Positions 1-8,840 of a DNA stretch of 64,000 nucleotides are shown here, in pieces (positions within the stretch are counted from its first letter, which is position 1; the number at the start of each line of letters is the position of its first letter). This DNA is from Neorhizobium sp. UBA3556 (GTDB lineage Bacteria; Pseudomonadota; Alphaproteobacteria; Rhizobiales; Rhizobiaceae): positions 682,001-746,000 of the forward strand of contig DFNX01000003.1 of the NCBI GenBank assembly GCA_002376235.1, read 5' to 3'. The notes beneath the pieces were generated by a model that was not told where the DNA came from, did no database searches, and worked only from the letters and a program-made list of their open reading frames with translations. A program made the translations under genes and the position numbers.

Positions 1-20
1 CATGCCTCATTCTTGCCAGA
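1..20 (-). repeat. Second copy of the 20-bp motif found upstream of rem
   Basis: Differs from 9729-9748 at a single base and keeps the same -24/-12 spacing on the minus strand. It lies 127 bp beyond the 3' end of glf at the window edge, so any gene it might drive is outside the window. The remainder of 21-146 shows no supported gene. Confidence 0.3.
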
Positions 21-146
21 CTCGTGGCGCGCGAGTCTTAATTGGGTGAGGCAAAACCTAGGGTTGTCAATTATTCAGCCAGGCTAAATAGCATCGGCGC
101 CGTCTGCACGGTCTGGCACCGACAAGATTATCCTTGCCTGACCATC

Positions 147-1295
147 TTACGGCTCCATTCCGAAGGTCGGTAGCGGCGAGCCGGCGGCCATGGCGGCGAG
201 GTATGAGCGCGCGGTATCGAGCGCTTCGCGGATCGTTACATCCATATCGAGATAACGATATGTGCCCAGACGACCAACGAAGGTGACGCCCTGCTCAAGA
301 CGTGCGCGCGCGACATATTGCGTCAACAGTGCCTGTTCGCCGCTCAGACGGATCGGGTAATAGGGCACATCTTCAGGGCCGCAGGCCCGCGAGTACTCCC
401 GGTAACAGATACTGCTTTCATGATTTTCCCAGGGCGAAAAGTGCTTGTGCTCCGTGATCCGCGTATAGGGAATATCGGCATTGCCGTAGTTCATCACCGC
501 GCAGCCCTGATAGTCTCCCTCGTAGTGAAACTCCTCGAAATCAAGGGTGCGATATCCAAGCCGACCGTGCTCGTAATCAAAATAGCCATCGAGGGGGCCG
601 GAATAGAAGACGTGCTCGAAATCATCCGCATCGGCGCGGACAAAATTCCGGTCGAGTTCGACCGAGATATTGTCATGCGACAGAATGCTCGCGACCATCT
701 CGGTATAACCGTTCTCCGGCATGCCCTGGAAGCGATGGGAGAAGTAGTTATCGTCGTAGTTGAACCGCACCGGCAGCCGCTTGAGAATGCTTGCAGGTAG
801 ATCCTTGGGCGAACATCCCCATTGCTTGCGGGTGTAACCCTCGAAAAAAGCTTCGTAGAGCTCCCGGCCGACAAATTTGAGCGCCTGATCTTCAAAAGTA
901 ACCGGCTCGCCGATCGACGGATCGGAGAGCGACGAGATGAAGTCGCGCGCCTCATCCGGGCCGAACGTCTTTCCGAAGAACTGGTTGATCGTGTGCAGGT
1001 TGACGGGCAGCGAATAGATTTGGCCGTTACTGGTCGTCTTCACCCGGTTCACATAGGGCATGAACACCATGTGCCGGTTGACGTAAGCCCAGACCTCGCC
1101 GTCATTGGTATGGAATATATGCGGCCCATAGACGTGCACCATCACTCCGGACGCCTCGTCCCGCTCGGTATGGCAATTGCCGGCGACATGGGAGCGCCGA
1201 TCAATGATCCTGACCTGATGGCCGGCCTCCGCCAGCTCCCGGCCGATGACGGCGCCGGACAGACCGGCGCCGACGATCAGAACTGGTTTGCGCAC
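147..1295 (-). CDS. glf: UDP-galactopyranose mutase
   Basis: Flavoenzyme that interconverts UDP-galactopyranose and UDP-galactofuranose for galactofuranose-containing surface glycans; cytoplasmic. The 382-residue product has the usual family length. It opens with an FAD-binding dinucleotide fold (VLIVGAGLSGAVIGRELAEAG, residues 5-25, ending in the ADP-binding helix) and carries the family segments GPHIFHTND and GYTRKQWG, the latter around the substrate-contacting Arg/Trp region. Translation probably starts at GTG 1295, preceded by GGGGGAGG about six bases upstream. It lies 30 bp beyond the end of the flagellar genes on the same strand, but nothing links it functionally to motility. Family call is firm; role in a particular polysaccharide is unknown. 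Confidence 0.93.
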   Translation of the reverse strand: MRKPVLIVGAGLSGAVIGRELAEAGHQVRIIDRRSHVAGNCHTERDEASGVMVHVYGPHIFHTNDGEVWAYVNRHMVFMPYVNRVKTTSNGQIYSLPVNLHTINQFFGKTFGPDEARDFISSLSDPSIGEPVTFEDQALKFVGRELYEAFFEGYTRKQWGCSPKDLPASILKRLPVRFNYDDNYFSHRFQGMPENGYTEMVASILSHDNISVELDRNFVRADADDFEHVFYSGPLDGYFDYEHGRLGYRTLDFEEFHYEGDYQGCAVMNYGNADIPYTRITEHKHFSPWENHESSICYREYSRACGPEDVPYYPIRLSGEQALLTQYVARARLEQGVTFVGRLGTYRYLDMDVTIREALDTARSYLAAMAAGSPLPTFGMEP

Positions 1296-1325
1296 CGCAG
1301 CCTCCCCCGATCCCTTTTAAACCTG

Positions 1326-1856
1326 CTAGTGTGACGGAGCCGGGGCACCGGCACTGGCTGGAGCAGGTTCGGGCGGAATGATTTTCTTGGATGCCATCTT
1401 CTGGTTCGACTTACCGTTCAGGTCGGCTTTGGAGAGATAATCAAGCTGCTCGAAAATCACCGCCGTCACCAACGCATCTCCGGCACGCGCATTGAGATCA
1501 TCCTTGATCTTGTTGCGCAGCCCCTCGACGTCAAGATCACCGGCCTTTGGCAGGTCGATCATCTTGTTGCCCACCAGAATGGTGTAGAGTTCGTCCGTGA
1601 TATAGGGCGCGATCGGAATATGCGTTGTCGCAGCCTTTTCCTGATCGACCATGACCGAGACTTTGGTGAGGAAATAGCCGTTCACGGCACCTTCCGCCAC
1701 GACCGGTATGCTCAGGGTTTCGCCTGCCACATAAGCCGGCGGTATGACTGGCTTGGCAGCCTCGACGCCAGAGGACGCGGACAGGGTCACAGCCGCATAT
1801 ACTCCGCCAAGCGACAGAATGCATACCCAGACGCCGATCAGGACAATCTTGATCAT
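1326..1856 (-). CDS. Conserved flagellar-cluster membrane protein of unknown function
   Basis: A 176-residue protein with one N-terminal membrane segment (about residues 3-24), a presumably periplasmic domain and a Pro/Ala-rich tail. The arrangement (short anchor, then a domain with GYFLTKVSV and YITDELYTILVG segments) is reminiscent of FliL-like accessory proteins, but I see no decisive FliL match. The ATG overlaps the stop of the preceding FlgN-like gene (ATGA), so the two are translationally coupled. It is the last gene of the flhA-fliR-fliJ-like-flgJ-like-flgN-like series. A similar small membrane protein ends this operon in related rhizobia, from memory. Function not assigned. Confidence 0.7.
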   Translation of the reverse strand: MIKIVLIGVWVCILSLGGVYAAVTLSASSGVEAAKPVIPPAYVAGETLSIPVVAEGAVNGYFLTKVSVMVDQEKAATTHIPIAPYITDELYTILVGNKMIDLPKAGDLDVEGLRNKIKDDLNARAGDALVTAVIFEQLDYLSKADLNGKSNQKMASKKIIPPEPAPASAGAPAPSH

Positions 1857-2221
1857 CTATCGGCCCGGACGAGGAACTGTTCCTGGGAGTAGGTGCCATC
1901 GTCATCCGCACTGCGAACGGCATTCTTCAGCAGTTCGGCGACGGCGCGCACTGCCCGCATATGGGCTTCGACACGACGCTCGTTCAGCTTCAACTTGGCC
2001 TTCAGCGCATGCAACTGCTCCAGATGAGCCGCAGTGATTTCGTTGCGGTCGCTGTCACGGAACAACATGGTCAGTTCGTAGAGGCAACGGCTCTTGTGCG
2101 CATTCGAAAGCTTGAAATCGAAGTCCGGATCGGTACCGATCCGCTGGTTTTCGTTTTCAATGATCACGTCAAGACGACCAAGCACCGCCTTGATGCGGTA
2201 CTCGCTGTTCAACACTTCCAT
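1853..2221 (-). CDS. FlgN-like flagellar export chaperone candidate
   Basis: A 122-residue, largely helical, charged protein. The preferred start is ATG 2221 (MEVLNSEY), which has GAGGGAGA upstream; an in-frame ATG at 2242 would add seven residues but lacks a ribosome site. Size, helical content and position next to a FlgJ-like rod-binding gene fit FlgN, the chaperone that keeps the hook-filament junction proteins FlgK and FlgL soluble for export. The similarity is structural and contextual rather than motif-based, so it could be another small helical flagellar protein. Its presumed clients flgK and flgL are not in this window. Confidence 0.55.
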   Translation of the reverse strand: MEVLNSEYRIKAVLGRLDVIIENENQRIGTDPDFDFKLSNAHKSRCLYELTMLFRDSDRNEITAAHLEQLHALKAKLKLNERRVEAHMRAVRAVAELLKNAVRSADDDGTYSQEQFLVRADR

Positions 2222-2246
2222 AGAATCGTTCTCCCTCGGCATTTCT

Positions 2247-2813
2247 TCAAGCCGCGTCGTTATCAGTTTTATTGATGGCGCCCGGCGATATCAGCGTACG
2301 GCGCTCGAAATCCGTAATCATGCTGACGGCCTTGGCCTTGTCGTTTCCGTCAGTCGTATTGTTGGGCACTTCGAGACGCTGCTTGTTCAGCGCCTGTGCG
2401 AAGACCTGTTCTGCAATACCAATGCCACCGCGTCTGGAGACGGAATCGGCCATCTCTTCGGCCATCATGCTCTTCCAGAACTCGCCGGCAGAACCCTTAC
2501 CGTAAACAGCCTCGCTGTCGGAGGGCATCATATCCTTGAGGAAGGTCGTCAGAACGCTGGCCTCGAACTTCCGATAGACTTCCGGTACCGGCTCCTTGGT
2601 CGCGGCATGCTGGACGTTGCCAAGGCCGGCTTTGGCGGCATCGCTTGCACCGGCACCCAGAACGTCGGCAAAACCGGCATTGCTTGCCGTCAGCACGGAT
2701 GCCTGATGTTCAGCACTGACCGAGCGCAGCTTTTCGCGCGCTGCCAGCATGCTGTTCGGATCGGCTGCCTTGACTACGTCGAGCACAAGATCGCTTGGGG
2801 GAGATATGGCCAC
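2247..2813 (-). CDS. FlgJ-like rod-binding (rod cap) protein
   Basis: Product of 188 residues. The C-terminal half (about residues 75-150) has the rod-binding domain pattern: FEASVLTTFLKDMMP, then GKGSAGEFWKSMMAEEMAD, then GGIGIAEQVF. It corresponds to the N-terminal domain of enterobacterial FlgJ, which caps and assembles the rod in the periplasm. The peptidoglycan hydrolase half of classical FlgJ is absent; a separate lytic transglycosylase at 9780-10376 could supply that activity. The start chosen is GTG 2813, with AAGAGG seven bases upstream; a TTG at 2864 would extend it by 17 residues without a good ribosome site. Confidence 0.8.
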   Translation of the reverse strand: MAISPPSDLVLDVVKAADPNSMLAAREKLRSVSAEHQASVLTASNAGFADVLGAGASDAAKAGLGNVQHAATKEPVPEVYRKFEASVLTTFLKDMMPSDSEAVYGKGSAGEFWKSMMAEEMADSVSRRGGIGIAEQVFAQALNKQRLEVPNNTTDGNDKAKAVSMITDFERRTLISPGAINKTDNDAA

Positions 2814-2953
2814 GTCGTTTCCCTCTTGTTTGCGCACCAACCGGAAACCGCTCGGATTTTCCAATCCATGGATACGCAGACCTCAGTGTTGCAGCTGCTT
2901 TCGTGACCCGACCGGGCGCACAATGCTGCGAAATCGAGGGGAATGTTGCCAGT

Positions 2954-3364
2954 TTAACCTTGCTGGAAGCTGGCGTCCTTCAATGTGATCATCATCTCAA
3001 TCAAATTGATGACGGCATCGTCGTCGCGTACGCGCTGTTCCTGTTCCAGGGCTTCCTTGCGCCGCTCGTCCAGCCGGTCACCCTTGCTGCGTTCCTTGGC
3101 CAGGCGCGTTTCCTGCGCGCGGCGTGCCGCCATGAGCTGCTTTTCTTCCGCCGCCAGCCTTGAAAAACGGCCGAGATAGTGGCGAGAGAGACCACGATGA
3201 ATCGGATCAAGCGAGGTCATGACATCAGCCGTCAATTCCATTGCGGCATTCACCTCCTCACGCTGGCGAACGATCACCGACAGCTCGCTCTCGATCATCT
3301 TCTCCATGTGCCGCTGAACGCCGACGAGACGTTTCAGTTTCTTCGATCTGTCGACATCAGCCAT
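2954..3364 (-). CDS. FliJ-like coiled-coil protein of the flagellar export apparatus
   Basis: A 136-residue protein that is almost entirely charged helix (a run of K, R and E from residue 70 to 115), predicted as an antiparallel coiled coil. It lies directly behind fliR in an export-gene operon. FliJ is the general chaperone and ATPase stalk that contacts FliI and FlhA, and its length is about 140 residues, matching here. Sequence similarity among FliJ proteins is low, so the name rests on size, coiled-coil character and location. ATG 3364 follows AGGAACGGGC. Confidence 0.65.
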   Translation of the reverse strand: MADVDRSKKLKRLVGVQRHMEKMIESELSVIVRQREEVNAAMELTADVMTSLDPIHRGLSRHYLGRFSRLAAEEKQLMAARRAQETRLAKERSKGDRLDERRKEALEQEQRVRDDDAVINLIEMMITLKDASFQQG

Positions 3365-3373
3365 TGCCCGTTC

Positions 3374-4126
3374 CTATAAATTGCTGAAGATCACGAAGAA
3401 GCCATTGGCGAACTGATCGAGCATGGCCGCTATGCCGAAATAGAGCAGAAGGATGCCACCCGCGAGCGCGAAAGGCGTCGAAATGAAGTAGAGGGGGATT
3501 TGCGGTGCGAGCTTGTTGATCAGGCCAACGACCACGTTGAACAGAAGACCGTAAAGAATGAAGGGGCTCGCCAGCCGCAGCATGATCATGAATGAGGCAG
3601 AGAGCGTATCCGTCAGGCTGACCAGCGAACGCTGCGCGTTAATGAGCGAGCCGACCGGAATGCTCTGGTAGGAATCAGCCAGCGCCTTGATCATGTAGTG
3701 GTGAAAATCGAGAACGAATAGAATGAGTAGCGCGCCTGTGGAGAGGAGACTGGTCAACGAGTTATCAGAACTGTCCTCGAATACGTCTCCCGAAGGCGTT
3801 GCGTTGAATGAAACCGCCATGCTGATCGCCGCACCCGCGAACTGGATGCCGAGGACATAGATACGCGCGACAAGGCCGAAGATGACGCCCGTCATCGTCT
3901 CGCAGAAAATCGTCACCATGTAGATCTCAGGCGCGGCCGAAGCGGGCGGATAAAGGATATCCCAGAACAAAGGCAAAAGCGCCAGCGATAACGCCAGCGC
4001 CAGAAAGAGCCTGATCTGCATCGGCAGACGCGCCGATGAGAAACCTGGCATGATCATCAGACAGCCGCCTATTCGGCAGAATGCCAGGAAAAGCGCCATG
4101 ATGGCGCCTTGGGGATCGGGGATCAT
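3374..4126 (-). CDS. fliR: Flagellar export apparatus protein FliR
   Basis: Integral membrane component of the flagellar type III export gate, which forms a complex with FliP and FliQ in the MS-ring pore. The 250-residue product has the normal length and about six hydrophobic segments (for example residues 8-25, 37-55, 70-92, 125-145, 175-205 and 215-240). The ATG overlaps the flhA stop codon (ATGA), so fliR is translationally coupled to flhA. Its usual partner gene fliQ is not found in this window. Confidence 0.93.
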   Translation of the reverse strand: MIPDPQGAIMALFLAFCRIGGCLMIMPGFSSARLPMQIRLFLALALSLALLPLFWDILYPPASAAPEIYMVTIFCETMTGVIFGLVARIYVLGIQFAGAAISMAVSFNATPSGDVFEDSSDNSLTSLLSTGALLILFVLDFHHYMIKALADSYQSIPVGSLINAQRSLVSLTDTLSASFMIMLRLASPFILYGLLFNVVVGLINKLAPQIPLYFISTPFALAGGILLLYFGIAAMLDQFANGFFVIFSNL

Positions 4127-6213
4127 GAAATCGAACCGAGTATCTTGATTTCCGTGCCTTTAGCCAGCTCGACGTGGGAGAGCACCGGAAGCGTCGAGAA
4201 CAGGCGCTCGGTGATCATGCGGACATAGGAGCGCGTTTCGGGCAGCGTCACAAGTACAAAAGGCAGTCCCTCATCCATGAATTCACGGATAACCTTGGCA
4301 GCCTCGTTGCTGAACTCCTCCAGATGGCGCGGATCGATGTCGAATTCGATGACGTCGCCCTTGGCGTCGCGCTTGAGAGCCTGCTGGAAGATCAGGTCCC
4401 ACTTGGTTCCGATTCGCACCACACGAAGGACGCCGTTGTCGGAAAGGTCGCCACAGATCTGCTGCGCCATGCGGACGCGCACATGCTCGACGATCTGCTC
4501 CGCCTTCTTCAGATGCGGCGCAAGTTCGGCCACGGCTTCGAGAATGAGATGCAGGTTGCGGATCGAGACACGCTCGGCGAGGAGCAGTTTCAGGATCGCC
4601 TGCAGGCCCGAATAGGACATGTGGGACGAGCAGATCTCGTCGGCCAACTTCTTGTATTCCGGGTCCAGACGATCGATCAGGATCTTCACGTCCTTGAAGG
4701 ACAGGAGCGACGGAAGATTGTTGCGGATCACCTCGCTCACATGGGTGAGCAGTGCCGAGATATTGTCGATCGGGTGGAAGCCTTCGCGTTTCAGGTCTTC
4801 GACGAAGTGTTCAAGCACCGAGACGGCCGGCATGCCGAAAGCGGGTTCGCGAACCTCATCGCCCGGGACCGACGGCTTGTGGCGCTTGCCGGTGATGACC
4901 AGCACTTCACCGACACGCAGCGTGCTTGCCGCAACCGTCGTGCCGTGGATTCGAATCTGGTAGGACTTGTCCGGGATGGCGATGTCGTCGGTGACCTTGA
5001 TCTCGGGCACGACGAAGCCATACTGGACCGCAAACTTCTTGCGCATCTTGCTGACGCGGAAGGCGAGTTCCTGATGTGCCCCCAGCAGGCGCGGCGAGAC
5101 AAGCTTGCCAAGCGCGAGTTCGATCTCAGTGGTCTTGAGGACGTTCTTGACCGTGTCCTTCTCGACTTCCTGATTTCGGACGGCCTTTTTCTCTTCCTCT
5201 TCGCGCAGGAGCTTGTTCTGAGCCTCGATCTGCTTGGGGATGAACCAGGCGCCGGCCGCCAACAAACCGCCGAGTGCCGTGAACGGAAGGAAAGGCAGGC
5301 CCGGAATGAGGGCCAGAATGAACATCAGGCCCGCCGCAACCGACATAGCCTTAGGGTAACCGCTCAACTGGCCGATAACGGCGGTATCGGTCGAGCCCTG
5401 CGTACCGCCACGGGTAACGATAAGGCCGGCTGCGAGCGACACGATAAGAGCCGGGATCTGGGTGACGATACCGTCACCAACCGACAGCTTGACGAAGACG
5501 TCTGCGGCTTCGCCGATTTCCATGCCGTGACGGAAATAACCGATGATGATGCCGCCGAAAATGTTGATCGCGGTGATCAGCAGGCCAGCGACCGCGTCAC
5601 CACGGACGAATTTCGAGGCACCGTCCATTGCGCCGTAGAAGGAGCTTTCCTCTTCGAGCTCGCTGCGGCGACGCTGGGCTTCCTTCTCGTCGATCGTGCC
5701 GGCGGACAAGTCCGCGTCGATGGACATCTGCTTGCCGGGGATGGCGTCGAGGGTGAAGCGGGCGCCGACTTCCGCAATACGGGTGGCGCCCTTGGTGATG
5801 ACGATGAAATTGACGACGATCAGGATCAGGAAGACGATCAGACCGATGACGAAATCGCCGGACATGACGAGGCTGGAAAAGCCCGAGATAACGCCACCGG
5901 CCGCGTCGTGCCCCTCATGACCGTGGGAAAGGATGACGCGCGTCGTCGCAATATTGAGCGCCAGACGGATCATGGTGGCGATCAGAAGGATGGTCGGGAA
6001 GGACGAGAAGTCGAGCGGACGCTGGATCCAGAGTGAAACCATCAGGATCAGCACCGCGAAGGCGATCGAGAAGGCCAGTCCAATATCGATCATGAAGACC
6101 GGGATCGGCAGGAAGAGAATGCACAGGATCGAGACTATGCCGATAGCAAAGCCGATGTCTCTGCCCTTCGGCGCAGCCTTCGGCAGCGGCAGGATACTGG
6201 GAGGGGTGGCCAT
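4123..6213 (-). CDS. flhA: Flagellar export gate protein FlhA
   Basis: Large export-gate subunit of 696 residues, the normal family length. The N-terminal half (about residues 20-320) holds roughly eight membrane segments and includes the conserved cytoplasmic FHIPEP-type loop around GARFTLDAIPGKQMSIDADL (residues 152-171). The C-terminal half is the soluble platform that docks chaperone-substrate complexes and orders secretion. ATG 6213 follows GACGGAG. In related rhizobia fliQ, flgD and other hook genes lie immediately upstream on the same strand; here the upstream neighbour is a divergently transcribed DUF1217-type gene instead. Confidence 0.96.
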   Translation of the reverse strand: MATPPSILPLPKAAPKGRDIGFAIGIVSILCILFLPIPVFMIDIGLAFSIAFAVLILMVSLWIQRPLDFSSFPTILLIATMIRLALNIATTRVILSHGHEGHDAAGGVISGFSSLVMSGDFVIGLIVFLILIVVNFIVITKGATRIAEVGARFTLDAIPGKQMSIDADLSAGTIDEKEAQRRRSELEEESSFYGAMDGASKFVRGDAVAGLLITAINIFGGIIIGYFRHGMEIGEAADVFVKLSVGDGIVTQIPALIVSLAAGLIVTRGGTQGSTDTAVIGQLSGYPKAMSVAAGLMFILALIPGLPFLPFTALGGLLAAGAWFIPKQIEAQNKLLREEEEKKAVRNQEVEKDTVKNVLKTTEIELALGKLVSPRLLGAHQELAFRVSKMRKKFAVQYGFVVPEIKVTDDIAIPDKSYQIRIHGTTVAASTLRVGEVLVITGKRHKPSVPGDEVREPAFGMPAVSVLEHFVEDLKREGFHPIDNISALLTHVSEVIRNNLPSLLSFKDVKILIDRLDPEYKKLADEICSSHMSYSGLQAILKLLLAERVSIRNLHLILEAVAELAPHLKKAEQIVEHVRVRMAQQICGDLSDNGVLRVVRIGTKWDLIFQQALKRDAKGDVIEFDIDPRHLEEFSNEAAKVIREFMDEGLPFVLVTLPETRSYVRMITERLFSTLPVLSHVELAKGTEIKILGSIS

Positions 6214-6538
6214 TTCTGCTCCGTCTCGTCATGAGATGCGGAAACCGCCTGAGGCGCTTTCGCTGCAAAAGTCCTTGAATTCGGACAGCCATCGCAACAT
6301 CGGACAGCCGGCCGGTTTGGGGAAAACCTAGAAAACGAAGCTTGCGTGAGAGTGACGGCGCGTTAAGCCAATGGCAGATTTGGTGGTCCGCCGGGGATGA
6401 CATAAGCGCAATTTTCGGCTATTGTCCCAGCCAAATTAGTCCCGGGCGCTGGTTCGCCCTGAGGGCGTTTGCGCGATGGAAGCGCAGGTCATGGGCCATG
6501 AAATCGGCCTTTGCAGCAAGCAAGAGGCTTCCATACGC
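6214..6538. other. Divergent intergenic region between flhA and the DUF1217-type gene
   Basis: 325 bp without a supported gene. It must hold the promoters for flhA (leftward) and the repeat protein (rightward). I see no clear promoter consensus, repeat or remnant of fliQ or flgD. Open reading frames crossing it are shadows with atypical codon use. Confidence 0.5.
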
Positions 6539-8737
6539 ATGGTTTCGAGCGCATTCTCCACATATACGAGCTATCTTGTCCTCAACAGGGATATCAACTC
6601 GTCGTTGTCGCGCGTCGCGAAACAAGGCGATGTTGCCACCAACACGGCTTATTACGAAGAAAATATCGGCAAAGTCACCTCAGCCGAGGAATTCGTCAAC
6701 GACTACAGGCTTTTCTCCTATGCGATGAAGGCTTACGGACTTGAAGAAATGACCTATGCGAAGGCCTTCATGAAGAAGGTTCTGGAAAGCGATCCAAACG
6801 ATTCGTCCAGCTTCGCAAATTCGCTCACCGATACCCGATACGCAGAATTCGCCAAGGCCTACAATTTCTCCGGCGACGCCGCCAAGGCGCAGACATCGGC
6901 ACAGACCGAAAACCTTGTGACGGCCTACGAGGATTCGTTCACTCAGGAACAAACGGACATCAAGTCCGAGATATCCTATTTCCAGGGGCAGATCGGCAGC
7001 GTCGACAATGTCAACGACATCATCGGCAATGATCGGCTGCGCACCTATGTGCTGGAATCTTTCGGCCTTGATCCGACCTATACATCCAAGAGCTATCTCA
7101 GCAAGGTCCTGACCAGCGACCTTAACGATCCCGACAGCGTTGCCAACCAGGCAAGCAATGACGGTTGGCGGAAGCTTGCCGCAGCGTTCAATTTCAGCGC
7201 GGACGGCACTGTTGCTGCCGGAGAAACCGCACAAAGCGCAGAGCAGACATCGGACCTGCGCCTCGAGTATATCTACAAAAAGTCGACCTTCCCTTCCGAT
7301 CTGCTTTTGCAAGCGAACCAAGAATATTGGGAAAAGCATGTTGCTGAAGCCGGAAGCGCCACCGAGATCACATCGGATGAGCGACTGCTGGAATATGCAA
7401 AGACCGCTTTCGGTTTGCGCGATACGATGATGCCGTCGAGTGTCGCCAGCATGATGTATAGCCGCACATTCGCCGAGACGATCGGCAATACGGAACTGCT
7501 GGATTACTTCAGCTTCCAGAGCGACGGAACCGTTGCAGCCGGCGGATCGGCGCAGACAGCTGAACAGACGACAGCTCTCGCGGCCAAATACAAGACTGCG
7601 TTCCAGGAAAACCAGAAGGACGCGGTGGAGAACGCCGTCTCCAACTTCGAAACCCGCATTGCAGACGTCAAGAACATCGACGACTTCTTCAAATCCAATG
7701 CGGATGATGATGACGCAAACAACGACGACGTGACCGAGATATGGGATGTTGCGCTGCGCGCGCATGGCATCGATCCCGACGAGATTTCGATGACCGCATT
7801 GCGCAAGATCCTCTCCAGCGATCTCGACGCAAAGGACAGCTACGTCAACCAACTGGACGACGAGCGCTATGTTGCCCTGGTGAAGGCCTTCAATTTCGAT
7901 AGCAAGGGAGAGGCGGACAGGCCACTTCTCGCGCAGTCGGAAAACGTCACCCAGGACTTCACCGCAGATTATCTCAGCCTCAAGACACGTTTCCTGACCG
8001 GCACCGAGCGGGAGAAGGCGGGGGAAACCGCGACAGAGGAAATCGAGTATTTCGAGAAGAAGATGCAAGGGATCACGACGGTCGACGAGTTGTTGTCTGA
8101 TAACCGGCTTGTCACCTTCCTGCTGGAAAGCCAGAGGATCGACCCGAAAAGCGTCACAACAGATGAGTTGAAGCAGATGTTCACCTCGGATCTCGATGAT
8201 CCGAAAAGTTATGTGAACCAGCTTTCCGAAAAGGGCTTTGCCCGGATCGTTGCTTCGTTCAATTTCGATATCGAAGGCAATATCACGTCCGATACGGTCG
8301 GCACCGTGCAGCAGCGGGGCGATGTGCTTCTGACCGTCAACAACTACATGCGACAGACACTCGAAGAGGAGCAGGGCGAAAGCAACGAGGGTGTCCGGCT
8401 GGCTCTATATTTCGAACGCAAGGCCTCTTCGATCACCAGCGCCTACGACATCCTCGGAGACAGCGCGCTGCTTAATTTCTTCAAGACCGCCTACAATATG
8501 TCGTCCTACTTCTCCAGTCAGGACCTTGAGAAACAGGCCTCGACGGTCGAGAAATTCATCGAACTCGACCAGTTGTCCGATCCGGACTATGTGCAGAAGG
8601 TCATCCAGCGCTTTACTGCGCTTTACGACAGCCAGAATGGTGCAACGAATTCGTCAGCTCTTTCGATCCTGCAAGGCAGTTCCTATTCGATCAGTCCCGA
8701 TACGCTTCTGGCCGTGGCGCAGCTTTCGTCACGCTGA
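6539..8737 (+). CDS. Six-repeat DUF1217-type protein, flagellum-associated, function unknown
   Basis: A 732-residue protein built from six tandem helical units of roughly 110-130 residues. Each carries a variant of Y(Y/F)E..I..V.....I..D.RL..Y...A.G(L/I), followed by a segment like V(L/M)TSDL.DP.S..NQ and A.(N/S)F. Later copies (units 3 and 6) have lost part of the middle segment. The start is ATG 6539 (MVSSAFSTYTSYL), matching my memory of rhizobial DUF1217 proteins; an upstream ATG at 6476 adds 21 unconserved residues. No signal peptide or membrane segment is evident. It is transcribed against the surrounding flagellar genes and ends at a bidirectional terminator. Role unknown. Confidence 0.75.
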   Translation: MVSSAFSTYTSYLVLNRDINSSLSRVAKQGDVATNTAYYEENIGKVTSAEEFVNDYRLFSYAMKAYGLEEMTYAKAFMKKVLESDPNDSSSFANSLTDTRYAEFAKAYNFSGDAAKAQTSAQTENLVTAYEDSFTQEQTDIKSEISYFQGQIGSVDNVNDIIGNDRLRTYVLESFGLDPTYTSKSYLSKVLTSDLNDPDSVANQASNDGWRKLAAAFNFSADGTVAAGETAQSAEQTSDLRLEYIYKKSTFPSDLLLQANQEYWEKHVAEAGSATEITSDERLLEYAKTAFGLRDTMMPSSVASMMYSRTFAETIGNTELLDYFSFQSDGTVAAGGSAQTAEQTTALAAKYKTAFQENQKDAVENAVSNFETRIADVKNIDDFFKSNADDDDANNDDVTEIWDVALRAHGIDPDEISMTALRKILSSDLDAKDSYVNQLDDERYVALVKAFNFDSKGEADRPLLAQSENVTQDFTADYLSLKTRFLTGTEREKAGETATEEIEYFEKKMQGITTVDELLSDNRLVTFLLESQRIDPKSVTTDELKQMFTSDLDDPKSYVNQLSEKGFARIVASFNFDIEGNITSDTVGTVQQRGDVLLTVNNYMRQTLEEEQGESNEGVRLALYFERKASSITSAYDILGDSALLNFFKTAYNMSSYFSSQDLEKQASTVEKFIELDQLSDPDYVQKVIQRFTALYDSQNGATNSSALSILQGSSYSISPDTLLAVAQLSSR

Positions 8738-8773
8738 CGAACACGCCTTCGCCAGCTTCTGTAATCACAAACG

Positions 8774-8805
8774 AAAACGGCGCCCTATGTCTCGGGCGCC
8801 GTTTT
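8774..8805. terminator. Bidirectional intrinsic terminator between the DUF1217-type gene and rem
   Basis: A 12-bp perfect inverted repeat (AAAACGGCGCCC / GGGCGCCGTTTT) with an 8-base loop sits between two convergent genes. A-run and T-run flanks make it functional in both directions. Confidence 0.85.
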
Positions 8806-8840
8806 CATTTGAAGGATTGTAACGCAGCAGATCGCCGCTC

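Noticed and set aside
4174..6036. A 620-residue open frame on the plus strand
   Set aside because: Antisense shadow of flhA with an Asp/Arg/His-rich composition and no domain.
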